This document shows positions 55,083 to 63,163 of a DNA stretch of 64,000 nucleotides, piece by piece. The notes beneath the pieces were generated by a model. It was not told the DNA's origin, ran no database searches, and worked only from the letters and a program-made list of their open reading frames with translations. A program made the position numbers and the translations under genes. Positions within the stretch are counted from its first letter, which is position 1. Each line of letters starts with the position of its first letter. The DNA is from Membranihabitans marinus (GTDB lineage Bacteria; Bacteroidota; Bacteroidia; Chitinophagales; Saprospiraceae): contig NZ_JAHVHU010000011.1 of NCBI RefSeq assembly GCF_019802045.1, forward strand, positions 145,131-209,130. The letters are read 5' to 3'.

Positions 55083-55514
55083 ATGATGTGGAGACACTTG
55101 ATACCAGGAGTAATATGTATCAGTCTGACAGCGTGCACTATTCCTCAGGATAGTTCTTATTCGTGGCAAAAAGCGACTGTGGAAGAACTTTCCATTGGCG
55201 TTATTGACAATCCCCCCTTTGCGTACAAGAGCAACAGTAAGTGGGAAGGAATTGAAATTGACCTTATCAAAAAATTTGCTGCGATGTATGGATTGGACGT
55301 TTCATTTACGCAAGCCAATGAAACGCAATTATTCAAAGATTTGAAAAATTATAAATATCAAATCGTACTTGGCGGGATTGAAGAACAATCCATTTGGAAG
55401 AAAGAAGTTGCCCTGACCCTGGCCTACGATTCTGTTCATGTGATGGCCATTCCAAAAGGGGAAAACGAGTTATTGTTTCATCTGGAAAACTATCTGCATA
55501 TCCAGCTAAAATGA
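55083..55514 (+). CDS. Short lipoprotein with solute-binding (SBP_bac_3-like) lobe
   Basis: A 143-residue lipoprotein: lipobox LTAC (Cys18), then a start typical of SBP family 3, ELSIGVIDNPPFAYKSNSK, with GIEIDLIKKFAAMYGLDVSF and a GGIEEQSIWKKEVALTLAY segment. Only one lobe is present; full family 3 proteins have about 220 residues. It ends HLENYLHIQLK, a form seen in similar short proteins next to cation transporters. Its stop overlaps the CDF gene start (ATGA at 55511-55514), so the two are translationally coupled and probably work together on a metal or cation. Confidence 0.75.
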   Translation: MMWRHLIPGVICISLTACTIPQDSSYSWQKATVEELSIGVIDNPPFAYKSNSKWEGIEIDLIKKFAAMYGLDVSFTQANETQLFKDLKNYKYQIVLGGIEEQSIWKKEVALTLAYDSVHVMAIPKGENELLFHLENYLHIQLK

Positions 55515-56494
55515 AAAATTTAACATCATTTGAATACCCGGATCAATTACAAAAGGAGCTTCGTAAAGCAAAAAAACTGGAATGGATTACCTTGGTCTAT
55601 CTTATTTCAGTTGTTGTGTTGATGTATTTGGTCATGGGAAGCTCCCAGGCCATGAAAACGGCGTGGTTAGAGGATGCGCTAAGCACATTGCCTGCCATCA
55701 GTTTTCTTATTGCCTACCGCTTTTATAATAAAAAACCCAATAAAGACTTTCCATATGGCTATCACCGCATCTATGGAATTGCTTTTCTCACAGGTTCGCT
55801 GGCACTTTTTCTCATGGGAAGCTATTTACTCATTGATTCTTCTATGGCCCTTATCAAGGCTGAGAAGCCATCCATTGGATCTATTTTCATCCTTGGACAC
55901 CAGGTATGGATGGGTTGGATGATGATCGGGGTCTTGCTCTATAGCTCTCTTCCGGCCATGTGGCTTGGATACAGAAAACTACCCCTAGCGAAGAAACTAC
56001 ACAATAAAATACTATTTACAGATGCTCAGGCACAAAAAGCAGATTGGACCACGGGTTTTGCAGCCATATTGGGTATTCTGGGCGTCGGGTTAGGATTTTG
56101 GTGGGCGGATGCATTGGCCGCAGTAATTATTTCCTTTTCCGTGTTGAAAGACGGGTTTAGTAACCTAAAGGATGCTGTCCTGGAGCTCATGGACCGTCAT
56201 CCGGTAACCCTGGAAGATAAGACGAAAGACGACCTGGTCAATGAGGTGGCACAATTGGTGAATACGTGGGATTGGGTTGAAAAAGCTGGGGTCCGATTCC
56301 GGGAACATGGCATGGTCTATTTTGGTGAGATATACATTATACCGCACCAAAGTAAAAAGACGGACTTTGAAAAAGCTCGCAATCAACTAAAAAATTACCA
56401 TTGGAAAATACATGAAGTTACCCTGATGGAGGTCCGTGAAATTCCTGATTACTTGGTCACCGCTCCGAATGGCGGCAGCCGTCGGAATAACTAA
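55511..56494 (+). CDS. Cation diffusion facilitator (CDF) family transporter
   Basis: About 327 residues from the ATG at 55511; a longer reading from 55394 has a nonsense N-terminus overlapping the lipoprotein. It has six hydrophobic segments, the CDF pattern EDALSTLPAISFLIAYRF (first metal-site half), the KDFPYGYHR loop, and DAQAQKADWTTGFAAILG with WWADALAAVIISF (second half). The C-terminal domain has a VRFREHGMVYFGEIYII beta unit of the metal-sensing CTD. CDF proteins export Zn, Fe, Mn or Co by proton antiport; the metal is not certain. Coupled to the upstream SBP-like lipoprotein. Confidence 0.88.
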   Translation: MKNLTSFEYPDQLQKELRKAKKLEWITLVYLISVVVLMYLVMGSSQAMKTAWLEDALSTLPAISFLIAYRFYNKKPNKDFPYGYHRIYGIAFLTGSLALFLMGSYLLIDSSMALIKAEKPSIGSIFILGHQVWMGWMMIGVLLYSSLPAMWLGYRKLPLAKKLHNKILFTDAQAQKADWTTGFAAILGILGVGLGFWWADALAAVIISFSVLKDGFSNLKDAVLELMDRHPVTLEDKTKDDLVNEVAQLVNTWDWVEKAGVRFREHGMVYFGEIYIIPHQSKKTDFEKARNQLKNYHWKIHEVTLMEVREIPDYLVTAPNGGSRRNN

Positions 56495-56603
56495 ATTAAT
56501 ATGAACTTGAAAACTATCGCAATACCATCAAAGGAAACAATAAAAAAGACATCGATGGCATTTAATTTATTATATATTACCAGACATATTAAATATCAAT
56601 ATC

Positions 56604-56714
56604 ATGAAAAAGCTAATTCGAACGATTACCTACCTACAAATTGGTTACTACATATTTCGATGGGTTAAAAAAATGACCTCTAAAAATAATAAACCACGTA
56701 TAGATAGCGCCTAA
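56604..56714 (+). CDS. Possible 36-residue peptide
   Basis: A short frame from ATG 56604 to TAA 56712-56714: a basic start, a stretch of Tyr and Ile, and a polar end. It is 29 bases before the DUF892 gene. Nothing supports it beyond being open. Confidence 0.2.
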   Translation: MKKLIRTITYLQIGYYIFRWVKKMTSKNNKPRIDSA

Positions 56715-56743
56715 ATATATTTTACAAACTAAATTAATAATCA

Positions 56744-57226
56744 ATGAAAAATTTACAAGCTCTTTTCGAGCATCAATTGAAAGATTTATACAGTGCAGAG
56801 GATCAACTGATTCAAGCATTGCCTAAAATAGCCAAAAAGGCAAAAAGTAAAAAGCTCAAAAAGGTCATCCAGGATCATTTGAAGGAAACCAAAGAACATA
56901 AAAAACGACTTAAGAACATCACCGGTGGTCTTAATATTGATCCGGATGGAGAAACCTGCAAAGCTATGGAAGGATTAATCAGTGAAGCGGAATCCTTTCT
57001 AGGAGAAGATGCAGACGACGATGTGCAGGATGCCGGAATCATTGCTGAAATTCAACGCATGGAACATTATGAAATATCCGGCTATGGCACCGCTGCACAA
57101 TACGCCAGAGAATTGGAACATCTCGATGTTGCCCGCCTGTTATACAAGACTCTGGACGAAGAATATGAAGCAGATAAAAAATTAAATGACCTGGCTGAAG
57201 ACCGGATAAATGCCCGTGCACAATAA
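56744..57226 (+). CDS. DUF892/YciE-like ferritin-fold protein
   Basis: A 160-residue four-helix protein with the family start LFEHQLKDLYSAEDQLIQALPKI, then HLKETKEHKKRL, a GGLNIDPDGETCKAMEGLI loop, and the second half with RMEHYEISGYGTAAQYA. Acidic ligands Glu/Asp/His spaced as in ferritins (E18 of SAEDQL, E51, H54, E115, H117) could bind a di-iron centre. The family is linked to osmotic and oxidative stress. It is the intact copy; the one at 53419-53844 is damaged. Confidence 0.92.
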   Translation: MKNLQALFEHQLKDLYSAEDQLIQALPKIAKKAKSKKLKKVIQDHLKETKEHKKRLKNITGGLNIDPDGETCKAMEGLISEAESFLGEDADDDVQDAGIIAEIQRMEHYEISGYGTAAQYARELEHLDVARLLYKTLDEEYEADKKLNDLAEDRINARAQ

Positions 57227-57473
57227 ATACGTCCTTCTGTTTTCTAACGGTATCTGCGTTATCAGGTCGGCCCCTGACCGGCGGATATTCACGGGCCAGT
57301 AGGCACCGCTAATGTCCACATCGACTGTTTGCACCGGTTGAATTAACACTATTGTCATTTAAATTAATACTATCACATATTTAAGCAATAACGATATTCA
57401 TCATTGCAATTCCAATAAAGACTATATACTTTACCATTTATATTAGTGGTTGTAATGATTTAATTACTTAAAA

Positions 57474-57481
57474 TACTTTTG
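57474..57481 (+). promoter_or_regulatory. Bacteroidota promoter: TACTTTTG with TTG at -33
   Basis: Exact TAnnTTTG (57474-57481) with TTG at 57450-57452, 21 bases between, in the consensus range. The PRC-barrel gene begins 50 bases later. The preceding 57227-57449 holds no gene and is A/T-rich. Confidence 0.65.
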
Positions 57482-57531
57482 GTTCTTCGTTTTAGTAACC
57501 ACGAGTATTAAACCAAACAAAAACTTTAAAA

Positions 57532-57891
57532 ATGAGCAATTACGGAATGTTATCAGCTACGAGTATCAACGGAACCGATGTGAAGAATCACCAGAACGAA
57601 AGCCTTGGTGATGTTAAAGATCTCATGATTAACACGTCGACAGGCGAAGTAGAATACGCCGTTCTGTCATTTGGCGGATTCCTGGGAATCGGTGATAAAT
57701 ATTTTGCAGTTCCCTTTAAATCGTTTCAAATCGACCGGGCGAACAAGCAATTCATGCTGGATGTAGACCGCGAATTTTTAGAAAACAGTCCCGGATTTGA
57801 TAAGGATAACTGGCCGGGAACCGCGGATAACTACTTCAGCGAAGTAACCAGTTACTACGATGCCAACTACGAAGGCGAGTACCGGTATTAG
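57532..57891 (+). CDS. PRC-barrel domain protein
   Basis: A 119-residue protein with a single PRC-barrel: the opening GTDVKNHQNESLGDVKDLMIN, then AVLSFGGFLGIGDKYFAVPFKSF, and a C-terminal tail with several Tyr and Asp (VTSYYDANYEGEYRY). PRC-barrels are small beta-barrels in photosynthetic reaction centres and in stress-induced proteins such as YrrD/YlmC. It has its own promoter and a strong terminator, so it is a monocistronic, probably stress-induced gene. Confidence 0.9.
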   Translation: MSNYGMLSATSINGTDVKNHQNESLGDVKDLMINTSTGEVEYAVLSFGGFLGIGDKYFAVPFKSFQIDRANKQFMLDVDREFLENSPGFDKDNWPGTADNYFSEVTSYYDANYEGEYRY

Positions 57892-57918
57892 AAAAAAGAC
57901 CTTTTCAGTAATCCAGAG

Positions 57919-57957
57919 AGATCCCTTCAGTCATCCGGCAGAAGGGATCTTTTTTTT
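57919..57957 (+). terminator. Rho-independent terminator after the PRC-barrel gene
   Basis: A 10-base perfect stem AGATCCCTTC (57919-57928) with GAAGGGATCT (57941-57950), loop of 12, then a run of seven more T. Confidence 0.88.
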
Positions 57958-58120
57958 GTCTTTCTTCAGTAAATTCACTCTTTTGGTAAGTGCTGTTGGC
58001 AATAACCAGGTGTGAGTATTCCAAAAAAATATTTAGGTGTTCTAACCAAGTTTATCCAAGATCACCGATATACTATAGAAATAAGTTATATTGTAAAAGC
58101 TATTGTTTACATCGTGAAAT

Positions 58121-58697
58121 ATGAGTACAAAACTTAAAAATGCCCCCGACGGCACTCGGCAGGGCGCTTGGGAAGTAGAATCCGAATTGGTGCGGTTTGC
58201 ACTCTGGGCCCCGAATATAAAAATGGTGTCAGTCGTCGGGGATTTTAATGGATGGGAGCCCACGGCACACCTCCTGGCTGTGGATGAAGGAGATCTCTGG
58301 TGGTGTGAAATAGGATTGTCCGCCGGAGAATACGAATATATGTACGTGATCAACGAAGATCAATTCATTGGTGATCCGTATGCCCGCGAAGTAAACTGGA
58401 CGGCTCATATGGCTTCGGCGGGAAGAAAAAGCCTTGCAATCTGGAAGTGTGGAAGTGCTCCATGTGAATCCTGACAAAAATCTATTCTTTTTCCGCCGTT
58501 TTGCAGAGGAGGATCCCGGTGAGATTTTGGTCCTGCTCAATTTTTCCAATTCGGAACAGGCCTTTGAATTTGAGTTAGCCCGGGCAGGTCGATACCACGC
58601 CGTTTTGACCGATGAAGATTGGGATCTGGAGGAAGGGAGTTATTCTAGTACGATCCCTGGTTCTACAGCACGGGTATTAAAACGAATTGGTGAATAA
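58121..58697 (+). pseudogene. GH13 alpha-amylase-type gene reduced to its CBM48 and C-terminal domains
   Basis: The first part (58121 to about 58415) encodes a CBM48 carbohydrate-binding domain, with VRFALWAPNIKMVSVVGDFNGWEP, EYEYMYVIN and ending GDPYAREVNWT, exactly where the catalytic barrel of a GH13 enzyme should start. From about 58416, in another frame, the sequence becomes LRREEKALQSGSVEVLHV and then FFRRFAEEDPGEILVLLNFS, the end of the barrel and the C-terminal beta domain. About 1.2 kb coding for the barrel is therefore missing. The out-of-frame joint fits a deletion. The gene is not functional as a glycosidase. Confidence 0.8.
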
Positions 58698-58720
58698 GTG
58701 GCTGGATTATCATATTCATC

Positions 58721-59062
58721 TTATTTCCACAAGACACGCCAGCCGCCACCGTATTTTCCGGTGGATTTTCTTTGGACAGACGCGAAGACCAAAACCAATA
58801 CACCGCATAGCATATCACTAACAATCGCCAAGCTATAATCATAACTCAGGATCCACGGTGCCAGCAGTAGCCACCCCCCCAAAGGGTAATTCCACAAACG
58901 GACATTTCTCGTGGCATCCCAGCAAGCGATGGTGGCGAAAGTAGCGATCACCGGACCCACAATGTGGCCATTGTGAGCGGCTGCAGTCTCATAACTGAGT
59001 ATGCCCGGCGCAGCCATTAACCAGATTCCGATCATAATATTTAGTATTCGTGCCCACATCAT
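58721..59062 (-). CDS. SPW-repeat membrane protein
   Basis: A 113-residue protein with four hydrophobic segments in two similar halves: the first reads NIMIGIWLMAAPGILSYE, the second GGWLLLAPWILSYDYS. This is the SPW-repeat pattern (WL..aPwiLgY). The family is uncharacterised. Its start overlaps the VKOR gene end by 4 bases (ATGA-type), making it the last gene of an epimerase-VKOR-SPW operon. Confidence 0.85.
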   Translation of the reverse strand: MMWARILNIMIGIWLMAAPGILSYETAAAHNGHIVGPVIATFATIACWDATRNVRLWNYPLGGWLLLAPWILSYDYSLAIVSDMLCGVLVLVFASVQRKSTGKYGGGWRVLWK

Positions 59063-59628
59063 TCGTTCATTTTATCGATTTCTGAATCAATGCCCCAAAA
59101 TACTTTCCAGGTCGACACCTTTTCATGGTCTTTTGCGCGCTTCAAAAATTGGAGACTCGCTAACATTTCATCCATGGCCGGACCAATCATCAACACGGAT
59201 ATTACCGCCGATCCCAGGCACAGGGTGCACCAGGCTGAAAATAACACGGGCTGAAAAACAACCAACATCAGACTAACAAAGCCCAACGGACCGACCGCCA
59301 AACCAAAAATGATCACAATCCAGGGCATTCTTTTCCACCGATTCGTTCGACCAATCACCCCGGTCACCGCATCCACCAAATATCCAAATGCACCCAAAGC
59401 AGCATCGGGTACCGGTAAGATGTGCGATATCTTGGAATTTAAAATCGTCTCGCTCCCATCGCCAAAAAACGGTTCCCAAACCTGGTCGATGACATCAAGC
59501 TGGTACAAGGACAGGTAGGTGGCGATAGCAAATCCCACAAGCGCCAGTAAGACAATAGGAATACGTTGCGACCATGCTGCCGGGTTGTATTCCCATCCGG
59601 GTGGAATATAGGAGGATGCTTCGGTCAT
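59059..59628 (-). CDS. Vitamin K epoxide reductase (VKOR)-family membrane protein lacking the loop cysteines
   Basis: A 189-residue protein with four to five hydrophobic segments. The CxxC is in WCTLCLGSAVISV (Cys134, Cys137), the family's active site. These are the only two Cys in the protein: the loop Cys pair that relays electrons from DsbA-like partners in true VKORs is missing, and an Ser-Lys-Ile stretch takes its place before LPVPDAALGAFGY. So a disulfide role with a partner is in doubt. It overlaps the SPW gene by 4 bases and follows the epimerase gene by 2 bases. Confidence 0.82.
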   Translation of the reverse strand: MTEASSYIPPGWEYNPAAWSQRIPIVLLALVGFAIATYLSLYQLDVIDQVWEPFFGDGSETILNSKISHILPVPDAALGAFGYLVDAVTGVIGRTNRWKRMPWIVIIFGLAVGPLGFVSLMLVVFQPVLFSAWCTLCLGSAVISVLMIGPAMDEMLASLQFLKRAKDHEKVSTWKVFWGIDSEIDKMNE

Positions 59629-59630
59629 AA

Positions 59631-60704
59631 TTATTCCAGGTTATTTTCTTTGTACCATTTTTCCGGGTCGTCCTTCAAATGGCTGATCATAGTTGGCAAG
59701 GTATCCATCAAAGCATGTTTTGGTTTCCATCCCAACATTTTTTCAGCACGGTTGATATCGTATTCATAGTGATCATCAGCGCGGTCAATCATCCAAGGCT
59801 TGATAAAAGGATCACCGAACAAATCCCGCATCCAGGCTCCGGCTTTGGCCAGGCCTTCGGGCATCTCATACGTTTTCCATTTTTTCCCATGGATCAATTT
59901 CCCGATCTTATCCTGGAGTTCCTGATAAGAAGGGGTCACCGGCTCACCGATATTGATGGGCGTTTCATCAGGAATAGCTTCTCGTCGTTCTATGGTTCTG
60001 ATGATAGCATCCAGGACATCATCGAGATGGACAAAAACACTTCCATGATTCAGATCGCCCGAATAAAAGTGACTGATGAGGTCCTCTTCGTAGATGCGTT
60101 TGATTTGCTGGCTCAAAGGAATGGAATGACACCAGTCGGTATATACGCCGGCCACCCGGAGAAAAACAGCTGGAATGGCCTGGTTGTATTTCCGGATAAA
60201 CTCCTCTGTGTGTAGCTTGGACCGGGGATACGCCCAGTGTGGTTCCACAGGACAATCTTCATGAACTTTCGTTCCAGGATCCTGTGGCTTATACAGCAAG
60301 TTGGTGCTGGAATAAATAAACTGTTCCACTTCAAAATCCTGAAGTTGCCGGAGAAGTTTATGGGTTCCCTTTTCATTGATCTCCTCGTAACCGGGGCTTT
60401 CTTTGGTGTTAAAACTATAGTACGCAGCCAAATGAACCACCGAGCTGATCTTGCTGCCGTACCCGTATCTGATCCGTTCCATGGCACTGTCGATCGCTTC
60501 TTCATCGGTGATATCAAAGTTGACACATTCCGCCTCCTTGGGCGGGTAAGGAGGTCCCACCCGGTCAAGACCAACGACCCGATAATTTTCCGCCAACCGC
60601 TTGATGAGCCCATACCCGATCCGCCCACTGCTTCCCGTGACTACTATAAGCTCTTTGTCTGTGCTTCGTGCACCCTTCGGCGGATGCGGTATGATTTCAT
60701 CCAT
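59631..60704 (-). CDS. NAD(P)-dependent epimerase/dehydratase-like extended SDR
   Basis: A 357-residue extended SDR. Cofactor loop VVTGSSGRIGYGL (Gly-rich GSSGRIG, 24-30), the adenine-side FDIT, the VHLAAYYS strand and the catalytic Ser-Tyr-Lys in SSTNLLY...YPRSK. The C-terminal half is the substrate domain. The substrate is unknown; sugar-nucleotide epimerase function is not established. First gene of a three-gene operon with VKOR and SPW proteins, a combination also known in other bacteria. Confidence 0.85.
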   Translation of the reverse strand: MDEIIPHPPKGARSTDKELIVVTGSSGRIGYGLIKRLAENYRVVGLDRVGPPYPPKEAECVNFDITDEEAIDSAMERIRYGYGSKISSVVHLAAYYSFNTKESPGYEEINEKGTHKLLRQLQDFEVEQFIYSSTNLLYKPQDPGTKVHEDCPVEPHWAYPRSKLHTEEFIRKYNQAIPAVFLRVAGVYTDWCHSIPLSQQIKRIYEEDLISHFYSGDLNHGSVFVHLDDVLDAIIRTIERREAIPDETPINIGEPVTPSYQELQDKIGKLIHGKKWKTYEMPEGLAKAGAWMRDLFGDPFIKPWMIDRADDHYEYDINRAEKMLGWKPKHALMDTLPTMISHLKDDPEKWYKENNLE

Positions 60705-60783
60705 GTTTTTAATTTATTTTCAATCCTCATAAGATAATAAAACGCGGGGACATTTAAAACAAATCGACTCCTAACATCATCAA

Positions 60784-61767
60784 TTAGTTCAATTCTGATT
60801 TTAACATATGCAGTACACAGCGCTCTTCCCGGGACAAATGCTCCGGGGAATCCAGGATTTGCTCAATTTGAGTCGAAAAATAACCAATGGTTTTTCCGTC
60901 CATATAATGATCTACGATCCGTGGATCGATGTATGCACTACGTGCCACAGCAGGCGTGTTGCCCAGTCGTTCTGACACTTTGACTACAGCTTCCCGGACT
61001 TTTTTGTCGAGTGCTTTTTGGTCTTCCTTATCTTCGACACCCAGCTCATCCAGGGCCATGGCGGCGATCAAAGTTCCCGCCCAGGTCCGGAAATCTTTCG
61101 CAGAGAATTCCTCCCCCATGATCTCGTGGATATAATTATTCAGATCATCGCTGTCCACTTCATGTTTATCTCCATTTTCATCGAGGTATTTGAAGATCCG
61201 GTATCCGGGTATTTCATCGAGTTCCTGCACGATCCGAACCAGTTTGCGATCGCGGATCCGATGTTCCTGGTCTTTTCCTGACTTGCCTTTGTATGAAAAA
61301 ATAATTTCATTTTTATCAATTTCCAGATGTTTGCTTCGCAGCGTGGTCAATCCATAACTTTCGTTTTCTTCTGTGTACCTGGGATTTCCAGGCCGGAAAT
61401 ACGCCTCATCCATCAGCCGAACCATCGCTGCTAGCACTTTTTCGCGGGTCATTTTCCGCTTTCGCAAATGCTGACCGGTTACACGCCGCATGGTTTCAAG
61501 ACGCTCACCGAATTCCGTTATTCTGTCAAATTTCTTTTGATTCTGTTTCTCCACATAGTCCGGGTGGTAGATATATTGCTTCCGGCCATCACCGTCCCGC
61601 CCCGTCACCAGCAGATCAGCTGACTTCTTTTCGCTGATTTCTACTTCGGTCCACGCCGGTGGGATCACCAGAGATTTGAACCATTCTTTCAAATTATCAT
61701 CCCGAATGGTCTTCCCATTTTCATCGACATACCTGAATCCCCTTCCGTGTTTTTTCCGATGGTACAT
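60784..61767 (-). CDS. DNA topoisomerase IB (eukaryotic/poxvirus type)
   Basis: A 327-residue type IB topoisomerase that relaxes supercoils through a 3'-phosphotyrosine. Catalytic Tyr279 lies in RSAYIDPR, an active-site Arg in KDFRTW (224-229), and other active-site residues in LRSKHLEI (143-150). The N-terminal part has the FRYVDENGKTIRD and IPPAWTEVEI blocks of bacterial TopoIB. Length is typical. It lies 79 bases before the epimerase gene on the same strand and is probably an independent stress or repair gene. Confidence 0.93.
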   Translation of the reverse strand: MYHRKKHGRGFRYVDENGKTIRDDNLKEWFKSLVIPPAWTEVEISEKKSADLLVTGRDGDGRKQYIYHPDYVEKQNQKKFDRITEFGERLETMRRVTGQHLRKRKMTREKVLAAMVRLMDEAYFRPGNPRYTEENESYGLTTLRSKHLEIDKNEIIFSYKGKSGKDQEHRIRDRKLVRIVQELDEIPGYRIFKYLDENGDKHEVDSDDLNNYIHEIMGEEFSAKDFRTWAGTLIAAMALDELGVEDKEDQKALDKKVREAVVKVSERLGNTPAVARSAYIDPRIVDHYMDGKTIGYFSTQIEQILDSPEHLSREERCVLHMLKSELN

Positions 61768-61877
61768 AGTGTGGGCAAATTAATTGATTTCAAAATACAG
61801 GAATAAAAAAATAACAAGAAATGATAACACATTTGAACCAAGTACGGCTACGCCCCTGTTCACCACTGCATCCCTCG

Positions 61878-62432
61878 TCAGTCTGCGTCATTGAATGTGG
61901 CGTATTCGGGAATTCCTACGACATCCTGGAGTAATTTTTTGTTTACTGTGGTATCTTCGGAGGAATGCAGTACTGACATGTCCCCGGTCGATTCCAGTAC
62001 GACGGCCATCACTTCATGCATATGGATGACATTGGCCTCACGCAATTTGGCGATGAGGTCATCTTCGCCCACATTGGTTTTATCCAGATTTTCATAAAGG
62101 ATTTCTCCCTGATACATCAGCATCATGGGATCGTTGGTAAGCAGATCCTGCATGGATTGGGACGTTCGCACGACATAAGAAAAGATCGTCTGGAAAGCAA
62201 CGATCCCACCCAGTGCAACCGCTCCTTTCAGGATGGATTGATCGGTATTCATCACCACAGCGGCCAGTATCGATCCAATAGCAATGGTGGATGCAAAATC
62301 AAAGCTCGACATTTTGGCAAAAGTCCGCAAACCTGATATCCGGGTAATCAGAATGATGATACTGAATATTAGAATAACGGTCACCAAAACTTTTCCTAAG
62401 ATGGGCAATGCAGCATAGATCCAGTTCTCCAT
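61878..62432 (-). CDS. DUF421 (YetF-type) membrane protein, second copy
   Basis: About 184 residues from the ATG at 62430-62432; an earlier start at 62558 would add 42 residues with a weak helix and is less likely. Three hydrophobic segments, ISGLRTFAKMSSFDFASTIAIGSILAAVV (the DUF421 core) and a soluble C-terminal domain with MYQGEILYENL and MAVVLESTGDMSV. Compared with the copy at 52738-53298, core residues are shared but the sequence is well diverged, so not a recent duplication. It ends close to the topoisomerase gene. Confidence 0.85.
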   Translation of the reverse strand: MENWIYAALPILGKVLVTVILIFSIIILITRISGLRTFAKMSSFDFASTIAIGSILAAVVMNTDQSILKGAVALGGIVAFQTIFSYVVRTSQSMQDLLTNDPMMLMYQGEILYENLDKTNVGEDDLIAKLREANVIHMHEVMAVVLESTGDMSVLHSSEDTTVNKKLLQDVVGIPEYATFNDAD

Positions 62433-62710
62433 AGCTAAATCTTTTTTGTTTGAAAATAGAATTCCCTGCTTTTGGTGAATATACCATTCGTGCCATATTC
62501 TGCTAATGATATCCCCACAAATGAGGACACATTTCAAAATATTTACTGCGAAATTCAATGTTCAGTCTGCCGCGTCTGTCTGTCAGAACGATGAAACCCA
62601 GTATATATCACTTTGCTTATTGGCTGAACAAGCTGTATGAAAAAGGCGGAATTATTGATTTTGTATGAGTCTCCAAATGTAACTACACAGCCATCGGTAT
62701 AATCGCCTCG

Positions 62711-62776
62711 TTTTGCCCCAACCCTAAAGGGAGCCGAGTCGATTTTCAGTCTTTTCCCTCTTGGGGAAGGGCAAAA
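62711..62776. repeat. Inverted-repeat element TTTTGCCC...GGGCAAAA
   Basis: Perfect 8-base arms (62711-62718 and 62769-62776) enclosing CCAACCCTAAAGGGAG and CCCTCTTGGGG. Such CCCTAAAGGG elements are scattered in many Bacteroidota genomes. The whole 62433-63163 stretch has no other gene; a frame at 62555-62803 reads through this element and is not supported. Confidence 0.4.
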
Positions 62777-62974
62777 AAGAGCAAAATAAATTGTCATTAC
62801 CAAGTGACTGTGTATTTACCTCCAAACACTGACCGGTTTTTATTGCACAGATTTCATGTGTTTTATATATTACACAAGTTACTATATAATTAATAAATCC
62901 AAAACGCTCGTATGTTTACCCCAAGTTGAAAAAGAGCTAATATAATGTTAGATTCTGATTTTTATAAACAGGAA

Positions 62975-63103
62975 AGAAAGCATGGGATTAGCAACAAGAC
63001 GAAGATAGCAATTTATGCATATCGCCTGACAGATTTTGCACCCATGCCTTTCTTCTCTTCTCAGAGCTTGAATAGTATCAAAGGAATAGACCAAGTCGTC
63101 TAT
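62975..63103 (+). ncRNA. Candidate bridge RNA region of the IS110 element
   Basis: Upstream of the transposase there is a long hairpin: AGAAAG CATGGG (62975-62986) with CCCATG CCTTTCT (63041-63053), one bulged base, around a 54-base loop. A second perfect hairpin follows: ATAGAC (63086-63091) with GTCTAT (63098-63103). IS110-group elements encode a bridge RNA in this position; its two loops guide target and donor DNA. The assignment is by position and folding, not by similarity. Confidence 0.5.
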
Positions 63104-63163
63104 ATCTAGCATTTTTACGAGTCAAAGTGTAGAAGAGAATCTCTTTCCATAAAAAATTCAATT

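Noticed and set aside
62555..62803. 82-codon minus-strand frame before the IS110
   Set aside because: It reads across the CCCTAAAGGG inverted-repeat element and has no recognisable product.
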